Source of the DNA: VRUE01 sp963747765
Lineage (GTDB): Bacteria; Actinomycetota; Thermoleophilia; Solirubrobacterales; 70-9
NCBI GenBank assembly: GCA_963747765.1
Contig: CAVVGH010000007.1
Coordinates: forward strand, 186,001-250,000
DNA length: 64,000 nucleotides
Direction: 5' to 3'
A model generated the notes under the pieces. The model was not told the DNA's origin and did no database searches. It saw only the letters and a program-made list of their open reading frames with translations. A program made the translations under genes and the position numbers. Shown piece after piece: positions 39,792 to 49,014 of this stretch. Position 1 is the stretch's first letter; each line of letters begins with the position of its first letter.

Positions 39792-42700
39792 ATGGCCCAC
39801 ACACACCGCAGCTCAGGCAAGCACCCCTGGCGCACGCTGGGCGGTTGGGTCCTGGTCGTGGTGGTGCTGGCCGTGCTCGGGAGTGGATTAGAAGACCACC
39901 TCGCGCCAACCTCGCTGGAGGTTCCCGGGTCGCCGTCGGCTCGCGCGCGGGAGACGGTCGATCGTCAGTTCGGCAACTCGGTGCCGGTCACCGTGTTACT
40001 CGAAGGGTCGGCGCGCGCAATCGATCGCCAGGGCCCCCGACTCGCGGACGCTCTGCGCCGCGAGGGCGACGTGCAGGTGATGTCGCCCTGGGACACGGGT
40101 GCCGGCGACGAAATGAGCGTGCTGCGACCGCACCCGGGCGCGGCGCTCGTCGTGGCCGGATTTCGGCGCCCGAATGCCGTGGCGATGACCGAGGTCGTGC
40201 CGGACGCCGAACGGGTCGTGAGCGAAAACGTCCGACCACCGATTCGCGCTCACGTGGGGGGGATGGCGGCGATCGCCACCGCCCTGCAGAGAAACGCGCT
40301 GGCCGCAACCCACCATGCCGAGATACTGGTCACCCCGATCCTCGTGATCGTGCTGCTGCTCGTCTTTCGCAGCCCGGTGGCAGCCGCCATTCCGCTGATG
40401 ATGGGCGCTGCGACCGTGCTCGCGGGACGCGGCCTGTTGCTGTTGAGCACCAATCTGATGCCGATCAACTCGCTCGCGGTCGCGATGGCCTCGATGATGG
40501 GCCTTGCGCTGGGGGTCGACTACGCCCTGCTGATGGTTTCGCGCTTTCGCCAAGAGCGGGACGGCGGGGCCGGCATCGACACCGCGATCGAGACCGCTGC
40601 GAGTGCCGCCGGGCGGACGATCGTCTTTGCCGGCTCGACGCTGGCGATTGCCATGTTGACGGCGGCCATAGTCGCGCCCGGCGACCTGCTCGGCTCGGTC
40701 GCCGCCGGCGTCATGGTCTCCACGTTGCTGAGCGTACTTCTGGCGATCTCCCTGATGCCGGCGTTGATTCGGGTGCTGTCGCCATATCTGGAGCGGTGGC
40801 GGTTGCCAAGCGCCGGCCGCGGCGATCGGCTCATCGGCTTTGCCGGACGCCTGATCGCACGGCCCTGGGTTGCGATTCCGGCGATTCTGCTCCCGATGCT
40901 CGCCATCGCGGCGCCCGCAAGCGCGCTCAGCATTGGGGCTCCCGATCCACGCCAGCTGCCGCCGTCGGATCCAACCCGGCAGGGATTCGAAGCCCTGCGC
41001 AAGGCGATCGGCCCCGGCTGGGTCGCCCCGGTCGGAATCGTCGCCACCGCCCATAAGGGAGTCGCCTCCACGCCCGGGCGGTTGGAGGCGATCACGCGCT
41101 GGCAGGACCAGATCGCTCGCGACCCGGCCGTTGCGACGGTGATCGGCCCAGCCTCCCTGCAGGAAGCCGAAGCCCCCCTGCGCAAGCTGCGTGGCGCCTA
41201 CAGGACGGCGCCCGAACGACTCGCGAGCGCGCAGCGAGGAATCGCCGCCCTTCGCAACGGCCTGCGCGCTGCGGGCGACGGAGTCGAACAGCTGCGCAGC
41301 GGCCTTGGCTCAGCCGCGGACGGAGCCGCGACGATCGCGGATAAGACCTGGGAGGCCCAGGAAGGAGCAAGGCGCCTCGAGGCCGGCCTGGGCCGGGCAA
41401 GCGCCGGGGCCGACCGCCTGTCGGCGGGACTCGACCGGGCCGTGGACGGAGCCACGCGGCTCGTGCGCGGCCAGCGGCGGCTCAGCCGGGGCGCCGGACA
41501 GCTGGCCAGCGGCGTCCAGCGCCTCGACGAAAGCCTGCGCGCTTCGATGGGGCGGCTGCAGCAGGTTGGCACCCAGCTGCGCACCTGGTCGGCCTGGATC
41601 AGGTCATTGCGGGTTCCCACCGAGATGGCCGCGGATCGCCTCGAACACGCGGCCCGGGAGCTCGAAGGGATGACGGTGGGCAGGGAGGACCCTCGCTACG
41701 CGGAACTGACCGCAGCCGTCAACCAGGCATCGGCGCTGATCGGGGCGCCGGCGGCCGCTCCCACAGGGCAAGCGGCGTTGCCCTCCGGAGTTTCGCGCTC
41801 GCTCGCCGGCGCGATCGTCGACATGGAGGAGGAACTCGCCCGGTCTGTGGATTCGCTGGCATCGATTCCCGATCAGCTGGACGAACTGGCGGCGGGCGTC
41901 GGCAGGCTGCGAGCCGGTGCCGACAAGGTGGCGGCCGGGGCGCGGGAATCCGAGCGCGGCGGTCGAGCCCTTCGCACCGCCCTGCGCAAGCTGGCGCGCG
42001 GGGGCAAGCGCCTCGACCAGGGCCTGCGGGGTGCTCACAGCGGCGGCAGTCGCCTCGCCGCAGGGCTCGGGGAACTTGCCCTCGGTTCCGAAACGCTTGC
42101 CGGCGGTCTGCAGGACGGGCAGGATGAAAGCGGCGCGCTGGTCGAGGGGCTGGCCAAGCCCGAGGGCCCGCTCAGTCACTACGCGGTCGTCCTGCACGGC
42201 TTCCGACACGAGTTTGGAGCGATGCAGGAGCGCTCGCCCGGCGCGATCGACTCCGGCTACCTGCTTCTCACGGCTCTCGATGGGACACTGCCGGAAACCC
42301 GCGAACAGATCTCGCAGGTCATCAACGTCGACAGCGGTGGCGAGAGCGTGCGAATGCTCGTCGTGCCCACGGCGGGGCCGAGCGATCCATCGACCAGGAA
42401 GCTGATCGACCGGCTGCACACGAAGATGCCGGCGCTTGCCCGTGCAAGCCACACGGAAGTGCAGATTGGCGAGGGCGCTCAGACGCTCGCCGATTACACG
42501 GACGCGACGATGGCCCGGTTGCCGTGGCTGGTCGGTGCGCTGTGCGCGGTCTCGATCCTGATGCTGATGGCCGTGCTGCGCTCGCTGCTGCTGCCGATCG
42601 TCGCCGTGGCGCTCAATCTCCTCACCATCGCGGCAGCGTTTGGCGCCCTGCAGATCTTCTTCGGGCTCGATCTGCTGGTCGGCCCCCGCTACATCGACGC

Positions 42701-43580
42701 CATCTCCGCCGCTGGCGTCCTGACGATCATGTTCGTTCTCTCGATCGACTACGAGGTGTTCCTGCTCACCCGCATGCGCGAACTCTGGCTGCAGACCGGC
42801 GACCACATCGCGGCGATCGACCAGGGCCTCAGCCACACGGCGGGCGTCATCACGGGGGCGGCAACGATCATGAGCTCGGTATTCCTGGCATTCGCCACCG
42901 CGGACATCGCCTCGCTGCAGCAGTTCGGCGCCGGGCTCACCTTCGCCGTGATCCTCGACGCAACCATCATCCGAGTCATCTTGTTGCCGGCGCTCATGCG
43001 TGTGCTCGGGCCGCGCGCCTGGTGGATCCCGGCCTGGCTCGACCGGCGCCTGCCCCATCTCGACCACGGCGAGGGGCCGGTGTCCCCTGCGATGTCGGGA
43101 GCTCCTGTCCGGCCGGAGGCGAAGCGAGCCGGCGCGATCGAGGAGTTCGAGGCCGTGTCCCACGCCGAGCACCGCCAGATCCTCGACCTCCTGGCGTCGC
43201 TGGAGATGGCGAGCGAGTCGCGCGATGCCGATCGCCTGCTGCGGCTCGTGCGGGAGCTGCAGGCGGTGGCGGTGCCGCACTTCCGCTACGAGCAGCGGGC
43301 GCTCTTCCCCCAGCTCACCGATGTCCTTGGCCCCGAGCGCGTCGAGCGCCTCTACGCGGACCAGGACGAGGCCGTGGCGGCGCTGGGGCGGATCGAAGAG
43401 CTTGCCGAACCGGGCTCGATCAGCATCTCTGAGGCCACCGAAGCCGGTCGCCTCGTACGCTCCGCGCGCAGTTCGGTGGAGGGTTGCGACGCGGCATGCG
43501 ACGAGGTCGAGTCTCAGCCGGCTGAGTTGGCCGAACACGTCTTGGCGACTCGCCGCCGGGTGCTCGCCGCACCGGCCTAG
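39792..43580 (+). CDS. MMPL/RND-type exporter with C-terminal hemerythrin domain
   Basis: 1262 residues. Two MMPL halves: helix 1 (LGGWVLVVVVLAVLGSGL) and helices about 170-370, then a second helix set about 905-1090 (VGALCAVSILMLMAVLRSLL; VLTIMFVLSIDYEVFLLTRM). The proton-relay region MMGLALGVDYALLMVSRFRQ and its second-half equivalent SIDYEVFLLTRMRE are visible. Between the halves lies a long helical region with YhgE/Pip-like repeats (ADGAATIADKTWEAQEGARR, SAGADRLSAGLDRAVDGATR). After the last helix, residues about 1115-1240 form an HHE hemerythrin-like domain (EFEAVSHAEHRQILDLL, VPHFRYEQRALFP). Likely exports a lipid or hydrophobic compound, with iron- or oxygen-linked sensing inferred from the extra domain. 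Confidence 0.85.
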   Translation: MAHTHRSSGKHPWRTLGGWVLVVVVLAVLGSGLEDHLAPTSLEVPGSPSARARETVDRQFGNSVPVTVLLEGSARAIDRQGPRLADALRREGDVQVMSPWDTGAGDEMSVLRPHPGAALVVAGFRRPNAVAMTEVVPDAERVVSENVRPPIRAHVGGMAAIATALQRNALAATHHAEILVTPILVIVLLLVFRSPVAAAIPLMMGAATVLAGRGLLLLSTNLMPINSLAVAMASMMGLALGVDYALLMVSRFRQERDGGAGIDTAIETAASAAGRTIVFAGSTLAIAMLTAAIVAPGDLLGSVAAGVMVSTLLSVLLAISLMPALIRVLSPYLERWRLPSAGRGDRLIGFAGRLIARPWVAIPAILLPMLAIAAPASALSIGAPDPRQLPPSDPTRQGFEALRKAIGPGWVAPVGIVATAHKGVASTPGRLEAITRWQDQIARDPAVATVIGPASLQEAEAPLRKLRGAYRTAPERLASAQRGIAALRNGLRAAGDGVEQLRSGLGSAADGAATIADKTWEAQEGARRLEAGLGRASAGADRLSAGLDRAVDGATRLVRGQRRLSRGAGQLASGVQRLDESLRASMGRLQQVGTQLRTWSAWIRSLRVPTEMAADRLEHAARELEGMTVGREDPRYAELTAAVNQASALIGAPAAAPTGQAALPSGVSRSLAGAIVDMEEELARSVDSLASIPDQLDELAAGVGRLRAGADKVAAGARESERGGRALRTALRKLARGGKRLDQGLRGAHSGGSRLAAGLGELALGSETLAGGLQDGQDESGALVEGLAKPEGPLSHYAVVLHGFRHEFGAMQERSPGAIDSGYLLLTALDGTLPETREQISQVINVDSGGESVRMLVVPTAGPSDPSTRKLIDRLHTKMPALARASHTEVQIGEGAQTLADYTDATMARLPWLVGALCAVSILMLMAVLRSLLLPIVAVALNLLTIAAAFGALQIFFGLDLLVGPRYIDAISAAGVLTIMFVLSIDYEVFLLTRMRELWLQTGDHIAAIDQGLSHTAGVITGAATIMSSVFLAFATADIASLQQFGAGLTFAVILDATIIRVILLPALMRVLGPRAWWIPAWLDRRLPHLDHGEGPVSPAMSGAPVRPEAKRAGAIEEFEAVSHAEHRQILDLLASLEMASESRDADRLLRLVRELQAVAVPHFRYEQRALFPQLTDVLGPERVERLYADQDEAVAALGRIEELAEPGSISISEATEAGRLVRSARSSVEGCDAACDEVESQPAELAEHVLATRRRVLAAPA

Positions 43581-43692
43581 CGGACCCCCGAAACGTTCGA
43601 CCGGAAACCGGCCCTCCGCTCCCCTCCGACAGCGCCCGAGCCCCTTGCACCGGCAGCGCCTTCATCTCCGAGGACAGAGGAAGGCGCACACC
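43581..43692. repeat. Dispersed repeat F, copy 2
   Basis: Close match, same orientation, to 16979-17093. Here it begins immediately after the MMPL stop codon and ends about 70 bases before the composite repeat E copy 2. Confidence 0.8.
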
Positions 43693-43763
43693 TGGGACGC
43701 CAGGCGAGTTATGGGCCATATGCGGCGATGCTGCGTATCCGCTTCCCTCCGGCCACCCCAGCC

Positions 43764-44103
43764 GCTCCGTTCGTCATTTGTACCGCCCAGCGACACAAAC
43801 AGCGAACGGAGTTCGCATCCGCCCCGACCAGACCGCCTCCAACCGCTCCGTTCGTCATTTGTACCGCTCCGCGACACAAACAGCGAACGGAGTTCGCATC
43901 CGCCCCGACCAGACCGCCTCCAACCGCTCCGTTCGTCATTTGTACCGCCCAGCGACACAAAGAGCGAACGGAGTTCGTATCCGCCCCTCTGGCCATATCT
44001 CGCGGGACGACGCCCGCGGCTCCTGACCGCCTGGTCCCTACACAGCCCCCCTCTCTGTTCGCCCTCCTCACCTGCAAGTAGGAGGGCAAACAGGGAGGGG
44101 CTG
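43764..44103. repeat. Composite palindromic repeat E, copy 2 (inverted)
   Basis: Three tandem 81-bp units (starts 43764, 43845 and 43926) with gctccgttcg...cgaacggag hairpins, then the conserved spacer, then the long hairpin at 44043-44103. Read on the minus strand this is the same order as 36866-37243; unit length differs (81 against 70) by the linker between hairpins. Confidence 0.85.
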
Positions 44104-44298
44104 TCTCCCTCATCATCGGCTCAGGGTTTTGGATGGAGCGTTTCGGGGAGGTCTGCCAGTGTCCAGAATTTGCGACTCGGGACACCAGCCACCGGATGAC
44201 TGATCCTCGAAATCTCAGAACGAGGGTGTCAAGAGAGGTCTGGTGGACCCGAAGCGAACATCTCGTTGATCGATGAGCGAAACAGCCGATCGCCAGGT

Positions 44299-45420
44299 TC
44301 AGGCGTTGGGCGGCAACTCGGTGCCGGGGCCGCGGCGGCGCGGTGCCACGGCGGCGCGGTGCTGGGCCTGGCCTTTGTCGGCCGACTCCTTGGGGCGGGG
44401 CCCGTCGACGACGAGGCCGGCGTCCGCGATCATCTTCAGGTCGATCTCGGCGGCCTCTCCGGCACTGGTGAGGTAGTCGCCCAGGAAGATCGAGTTGGCG
44501 AGATGCAGGGCAAGCGGCTGCAGCGTGCGCAGGTGGATCTCACGCCCACCCCCAAGGCGCACCTCGACGTCCGGGAAGACGAAGCGAAAGAGGGCGAGGA
44601 TCCGCAAGCAATGCTGCGGTGTGAGGCGCCACTCTCCCTCGAGGGGAGTTCCCTCGAAGGGGATCAGGAAGTTCACCGGCACCGAGCCGGGACCCAGCTC
44701 GCGCAGCGCGAAGGCGACGTCGACGATGTCCTCGTCGCTCTCCCGCATCCCAAAGATCGCCCCTGAGCAGGCCGAGAGCCCGGCGTGCCCGGCCCTACGC
44801 ACGGTGTCGAGGCGGTCGGTGAAGGTGTGCGTGGTGCAGACGTCGCCGTAGTGGTCCTCGCTGGTGTTGAGGTTGTGGTTGTAGGCGTCGGCGCCTGCCC
44901 CATGCAGTTGCTCGGCCTGATCCCCGCCGAGCAGACCAAGGCAGGTGCAGATCTCCAGCTCCGGTTGGCGGTCCTTGATGGCGCCGATCGCCGCGGTGAC
45001 GCGGCCGATGTCGCGGGCGTTTGGCCCCTTCCCGGCCGCTACCAGGCAGACGCGCCTCGCGCCGCCGGCCGCCGCGGCGTCGGCCAGCTCGGCGACGGCG
45101 TCGGGGTCGAGCCACGGGTACTTGAGGATCTCGGCGCCGGAACTGCGCCGCTGCGAGCAGTACGAGCAGTCCTCCGAGCAGGCGCCGCTCTTCATGTTGA
45201 TGAGGAAGTTCAGCTTGACGCGATTCCCGAAGAAACGGTGTCGCACGCGGGCCCCAGCGGCAACGACGTCGAGCAGCAGATCGTCGTCGGTGCTCAGCAG
45301 GCGCAGGGCATCCTCTCGGGAGGGCGGGATGCGCTGCAGGGCGGCTGCGGCCAGCTCGTCGATCCACGCACGGAGCGCGGCGGGCTCCGTGCGGGCGTTG
45401 TTCCTGGGAACCGTCTGCAC
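44299..45420 (-). CDS. bioB: Biotin synthase
   Basis: 373 residues. Radical SAM motif CSEDCSYCSQ (CX3CX2C), the [2Fe-2S] ligands (Cys in ICTCLGLL, Cys in GLSACSGAI, Arg in the VEVRLGGGRE segment), YNHNLNTSE and FLIPFEGTPLE are all BioB marks. It inserts sulfur into dethiobiotin. The C-terminal about 45 residues (PKESADKGQAQHR...) extend past the usual end and look disordered. GTG 45420 is directly preceded by a 14-bp palindrome. It lies 58 bases behind copA on the same strand. Confidence 0.92.
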   Translation of the reverse strand: MQTVPRNNARTEPAALRAWIDELAAAALQRIPPSREDALRLLSTDDDLLLDVVAAGARVRHRFFGNRVKLNFLINMKSGACSEDCSYCSQRRSSGAEILKYPWLDPDAVAELADAAAAGGARRVCLVAAGKGPNARDIGRVTAAIGAIKDRQPELEICTCLGLLGGDQAEQLHGAGADAYNHNLNTSEDHYGDVCTTHTFTDRLDTVRRAGHAGLSACSGAIFGMRESDEDIVDVAFALRELGPGSVPVNFLIPFEGTPLEGEWRLTPQHCLRILALFRFVFPDVEVRLGGGREIHLRTLQPLALHLANSIFLGDYLTSAGEAAEIDLKMIADAGLVVDGPRPKESADKGQAQHRAAVAPRRRGPGTELPPNA

Positions 45421-45422
45421 GA

Positions 45423-45436
45423 TTAGGGCACCCTAA
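45423..45436. promoter_or_regulatory. 14-bp palindrome at bioB start
   Basis: ttaggg-ca-ccctaa, perfect arms, three bases before the bioB GTG on the minus strand. Its position would block translation initiation or transcription, so an operator is likely; the cognate regulator is not known. Confidence 0.45.
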
Positions 45437-45478
45437 CCAGCGGCCCGGACTCGATCGCTCGGCGCGCCGCTTTCGCGG

Positions 45479-47692
45479 TCAGGTGCCGACCTGCTCGCGC
45501 TCGCTGCTGAAGTGCCGCAGCCTCAGCGAATTGCTAACCACGAAGACGCTGGAGAACGACATCGCGGCGGCGGCGACGATCGGGTTGAGCAGGCCGAGGA
45601 TCGCCAGGGGAATCGCCGCCACGTTGTAGGCAAACGCCCAGAAGAGGTTCCCCTTGATGGTGCGCAGTGTGCGGCGCGCCAGCCGGATCGCGTCGCCGGC
45701 GGCGCGCAGGTCGCCCGAGACGAGCGTCAGGTCGCTCGCCTCGATCGCGACATCGGTTCCGGTGCCGATCGCCAGTCCGAGGTCGGCCTGGGCCAGGGCC
45801 GGCGCGTCGTTGACCCCGTCGCCGACCATCGCGACGACCTCGCCCGCCTCCTGAAGGCGGCGGATCTCGGCCTCCTTCTCGTCGGGCAGCACGCCCGCGA
45901 GCACGCGATCGATGCCAACGCTGCCGGCAACGGCGACGGCCACCCGCTCGTTGTCGCCGGTGAGCAGCACCGGGGTGAGGCCGAGTGCCTTCAGCTCCGC
46001 GATCGCGGCGGCGCTGGTCGGCTTGACGCTGTCGGCGACCGCAATCAGACCGCGCGCCCGGCCATCCCAGGCGACCGCGACGACGGTCTTGCCAGCGCTC
46101 TCCAGCCGCTCTGCTGTGGCGTCCAGCTCGGGACTGAGGCCCGCGTCCCGCTCGGCCAGGAATGCCGCCCGGCCGACCAGCACGTCGTGTCCGTCGACCA
46201 GCGCTTCGACTCCGAGCCCAGCGCTGCTGGAGAACCGCTCGGGCTCGGGAAGCGTGCCGAGCAACTCGCGACCGCGCTCGACGATCGCGTGGGCGATCGG
46301 GTGCTCGCTGCCGGACTCGGCCGTCGCGGCAAGGTGCAGCAGGTCGTCGGGAGCCACCCCCTCCGCAGGCTCGAGATCGGCGACGCGCATGCGCCCTTCG
46401 CTGACCGTTCCGGTCTTGTCGAGCACGATCGTCGTCACGCCACGGGTTTGCTCGAGAGCTTCGGGACCGTTGATCAGGATGCCCAGCTGGGCGCCCCGAC
46501 CGCTGCCGACCATCAGCGCGGTTGGCGTTGCCAGCCCAAGCGCGCAGGGGCAGGCGATGATGATCACCGCCACGGCGGCGGTGAACGCCGCGCTGGCGCC
46601 GTTGCCGAGGAGCAGCCATCCCGCGAGTGTCAGCAGCGAGACGCCGATCACGATCGGCACGAAGACTCCCGAGACGCGGTCGGCGAGCCGCTGCACCTGT
46701 GCCTTGCCGGCCTGTGCCTCGGCGACCAACCGCGCGATCTGGGCGAGTGCCGTCTCGGCCCCAACCTTCGTGGCGCGCACGACGAGGCGCCCCGAAGCAT
46801 TGATCGTCGCGCCGGCGACCTCATCGCCGGGCCCGACCTCGACCGGAACCGACTCGCCGGTCAGCATCGAGGCATCGATGGCGGAGGAGCCGCTCTCGAC
46901 AATGCCGTCCGCGGCGAGCTTCTCGCCCGGCCGCGCCACGAAGCGGTCGCCCACGCGCAGCTCCTCGACCGGGACCATTACCTCCTCGCCGTCCCTCAAC
47001 AGGCGCGCCTCCTTCGCTCCCAGCTCAATCAGCCTGCGGATCGCCTCTCCGGAGCGCCGCTTGGCGCGTGCCTCGAAGAAGCGGCCGAGCAGGATCAGCG
47101 TGGTGATCGCCGCGGCGGCGTCGAAGTAGAGGTCCGCGGCGATGCCGCCGACCAAGACGACGGTCGACCACGTCCAGGCGGCCAGGGTCCCGACCGAGAC
47201 CAGCGTGTCCATCGTGGCGACGAGGTGGCGGGCGTTGAGCGCCGCAGCGCGGTGGAACGGCCAGCCGCTCCAGAAGACGACCGGCGTGGCGAGGGCAAGC
47301 GAGACCCACTCCCAACCGGCGAAGCGCAGTGGCGGCAGCCAGGCGAACGCCATCAGTGGCACGGTCAGGAGGGCGGCGAGCAGCAGGCGGAGCCGCCAGG
47401 GGCGCGCCGGGTCGTCGGTGCCAAGCGCCTCGCGCGGCAGCGACGCACCGTAGCCCGCCGCCTCGACCGCGGCGATCATCTCCTCGACGGAGATCTGCTC
47501 GGGGTCATATGCGACCGACGCCTGCTCGGTCGCGAAGTTGACGGTCGCGGCGACGCCGTCGAGCTTGTTGAGGCGCTTCTCGATCCGAGCCGCGCAGGAG
47601 GCGCAGCTCATCCCCTCGAGTGCCAGCTCGACCCGGTCGCTCTTCGCGGCGGCCGGCCGTTCGCTGGCCTGCTTCTCCGCGACCGTTCCCAT
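45479..47692 (-). CDS. copA: Copper-exporting P1B-type ATPase
   Basis: 737 residues. One heavy-metal-associated domain (GMSCASCAARIEKRL, about 28-42), then eight membrane helices. The metal channel motif is CPC (IIACPCALGLATPTAL), the phosphorylation site DKTGT, the TGES actuator loop (LTGES), and the HP motif (SEHPIAHAI) and GDGVND hinge are present. These define a Cu(I) exporter. ATG 47692 overlaps the copZ stop (TGATG); GTG 47695 is an alternative. Probably under CsoR control through the box at 47952. Confidence 0.93.
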   Translation of the reverse strand: MGTVAEKQASERPAAAKSDRVELALEGMSCASCAARIEKRLNKLDGVAATVNFATEQASVAYDPEQISVEEMIAAVEAAGYGASLPREALGTDDPARPWRLRLLLAALLTVPLMAFAWLPPLRFAGWEWVSLALATPVVFWSGWPFHRAAALNARHLVATMDTLVSVGTLAAWTWSTVVLVGGIAADLYFDAAAAITTLILLGRFFEARAKRRSGEAIRRLIELGAKEARLLRDGEEVMVPVEELRVGDRFVARPGEKLAADGIVESGSSAIDASMLTGESVPVEVGPGDEVAGATINASGRLVVRATKVGAETALAQIARLVAEAQAGKAQVQRLADRVSGVFVPIVIGVSLLTLAGWLLLGNGASAAFTAAVAVIIIACPCALGLATPTALMVGSGRGAQLGILINGPEALEQTRGVTTIVLDKTGTVSEGRMRVADLEPAEGVAPDDLLHLAATAESGSEHPIAHAIVERGRELLGTLPEPERFSSSAGLGVEALVDGHDVLVGRAAFLAERDAGLSPELDATAERLESAGKTVVAVAWDGRARGLIAVADSVKPTSAAAIAELKALGLTPVLLTGDNERVAVAVAGSVGIDRVLAGVLPDEKEAEIRRLQEAGEVVAMVGDGVNDAPALAQADLGLAIGTGTDVAIEASDLTLVSGDLRAAGDAIRLARRTLRTIKGNLFWAFAYNVAAIPLAILGLLNPIVAAAAMSFSSVFVVSNSLRLRHFSSEREQVGT

Positions 47693-47895
47693 CACTCCGC
47701 CTCGTAGCCGGCCGCGGCGATCGCGGCGCGCAGGGCGGCGTCGTCCAGCGCCCCGCCGCTGACCTTGACCAGCTTCGTGTCGAGGTCGACGTCGACCGAG
47801 TCGACGCCTGCCACTGCACTCAGTTCCTCGCTTACGCTGGCCTTGCAGTGCCCGCAGGTCATCCCGGAAACGGTGTAGGTAACGGTGTCTGACAC
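47692..47895 (-). CDS. copZ: Copper chaperone
   Basis: 67 residues, a single HMA domain with the metal motif GMTCGHC (M-x-C-x-x-C). It would carry Cu(I) to CopA. First gene of copZ-copA, with the operator 57 bases upstream. Confidence 0.92.
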   Translation of the reverse strand: MSDTVTYTVSGMTCGHCKASVSEELSAVAGVDSVDVDLDTKLVKVSGGALDDAALRAAIAAAGYEAE

Positions 47896-47951
47896 GTCCT
47901 TCTCCTTGTCTTCTCGGGGCCGGCCGGAAATGTCTTGCGGCCTGGCCTCTC

Positions 47952-47970
47952 TATACCCCCAGAGGGTATC
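47952..47970. promoter_or_regulatory. CsoR operator before copZ-copA
   Basis: TATACCC-CCAGA-GGGTATC type inverted repeat between copZ and the end of the SDR gene; same core TACCC...GGGTA as the boxes at 13377 and 37552. Confidence 0.7.
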
Positions 47971-47988
47971 AGCCAGTGGAGCAGGAAC

Positions 47989-48984
47989 TCACCGAGATCG
48001 CACGGCTGCGATCGTCTGGCGCAGGGTTTCGCGGGCGTCGTGATGAGGCATCCAGTGCAGCTTCCTACGCGCCCGCGAGGTGTCCATCAAAACCGGGCGG
48101 CGAATGCTCTCGATCCAGCTGGCCTGGTCGGGTAGGAATGGCAGGCGCGCAACGGCCTCGGCCGCCACGCCGACCGCGAGCTGTGGGGCGGGAGCCGCGT
48201 GCCAGCCGAGCTCGTGGGCCAGCTCGGAGACGGTCAGCTCTCCCGGGCCGGCCAGGTTGTAGACGCCTGGCTCGCCCGCGCCGATCACGGCTGCGCAGAG
48301 CGCCGCCGCCACGTCGTCGTGGTGAACCAGCTGGAACGGGACGCCCGGATCGGGCAGGACCGGCCGCAGCTCCGGCATCTTGCCGAGTGCCCAGCGCACG
48401 GGGGAGGGGAGCCTCTGCCCGAGTGCGAGCAGCGGGATCAGGTCGAGCAATAGGGTCGCTTCGGGGCCGGCGACGATGCAGGGGCGAAAGACGTAGGCCT
48501 CGGTGCCCGAGCCGTCCAGCGCCTCGGCCAGCTCCGCCTCCACGGCGGCCTTGTGCGCGGAGTAGGGGTGCCGTGGGGTGCCTCGCACGGGCGCGTCCTC
48601 GATCAGCGGCTGCGGCGCATCGGGATGAAAGCCGTAGGCGGCGACCGAGGAGGTGTAGACGAGGCGCCTGACTCCGGCGGCTGCCGCCGCATCGAAGACG
48701 TTGCGCGAGCCGCGCACGTTGATCTCGCGGCTCTCGCCGCCGTCGGCGACGATCACGAAGGCGAGATGGACGACCACGTCGGCGTCCTCCACCAGCGCGT
48801 CAACCGCCTCGCGGTCGAGCACATCGCCACGGCGGTACTCGACCTTCTCCCAGTCGCGGCCCGCCAGCTTGAACGGTCGGCGCGCCATGCCGATCACGCG
48901 GTCCACCTCGGGCGCCCGCTCCAGCGCGGCGAGCAATGGCTTACCGATCTCGCCGGTGGGGCCGGTGACGGCAACTGTCAGCAC
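47989..48984 (-). CDS. NAD-dependent epimerase/dehydratase (SDR)
   Basis: 331 residues, extended short-chain dehydrogenase. Nucleotide-binding VAVTGPTGEIGKPLLAAL, DVVVHLAFV, catalytic region with Ser in YTSSVAAYG and the HPYSAHKAA (YxxxK) pair, and VYNLAGPGELTVSEL near the end. The substrate (sugar or isoprenoid type) is unknown. ATG 48984 lies 30 bases behind the FtsX-type permease on the same strand, so it may be co-transcribed. Confidence 0.82.
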   Translation of the reverse strand: MLTVAVTGPTGEIGKPLLAALERAPEVDRVIGMARRPFKLAGRDWEKVEYRRGDVLDREAVDALVEDADVVVHLAFVIVADGGESREINVRGSRNVFDAAAAAGVRRLVYTSSVAAYGFHPDAPQPLIEDAPVRGTPRHPYSAHKAAVEAELAEALDGSGTEAYVFRPCIVAGPEATLLLDLIPLLALGQRLPSPVRWALGKMPELRPVLPDPGVPFQLVHHDDVAAALCAAVIGAGEPGVYNLAGPGELTVSELAHELGWHAAPAPQLAVGVAAEAVARLPFLPDQASWIESIRRPVLMDTSRARRKLHWMPHHDARETLRQTIAAVRSR

Positions 48985-49014
48985 ACTGGCATGAAATCAC
49001 GCCTGGCGTGCCGG

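Noticed and set aside
43709..44185. Repetitive open frames with 27-residue repeats over repeat E copy 2
   Set aside because: The periodicity comes from the 81-bp DNA repeat (divisible by three); both strands give similar frames, so they are not evidence of a protein.
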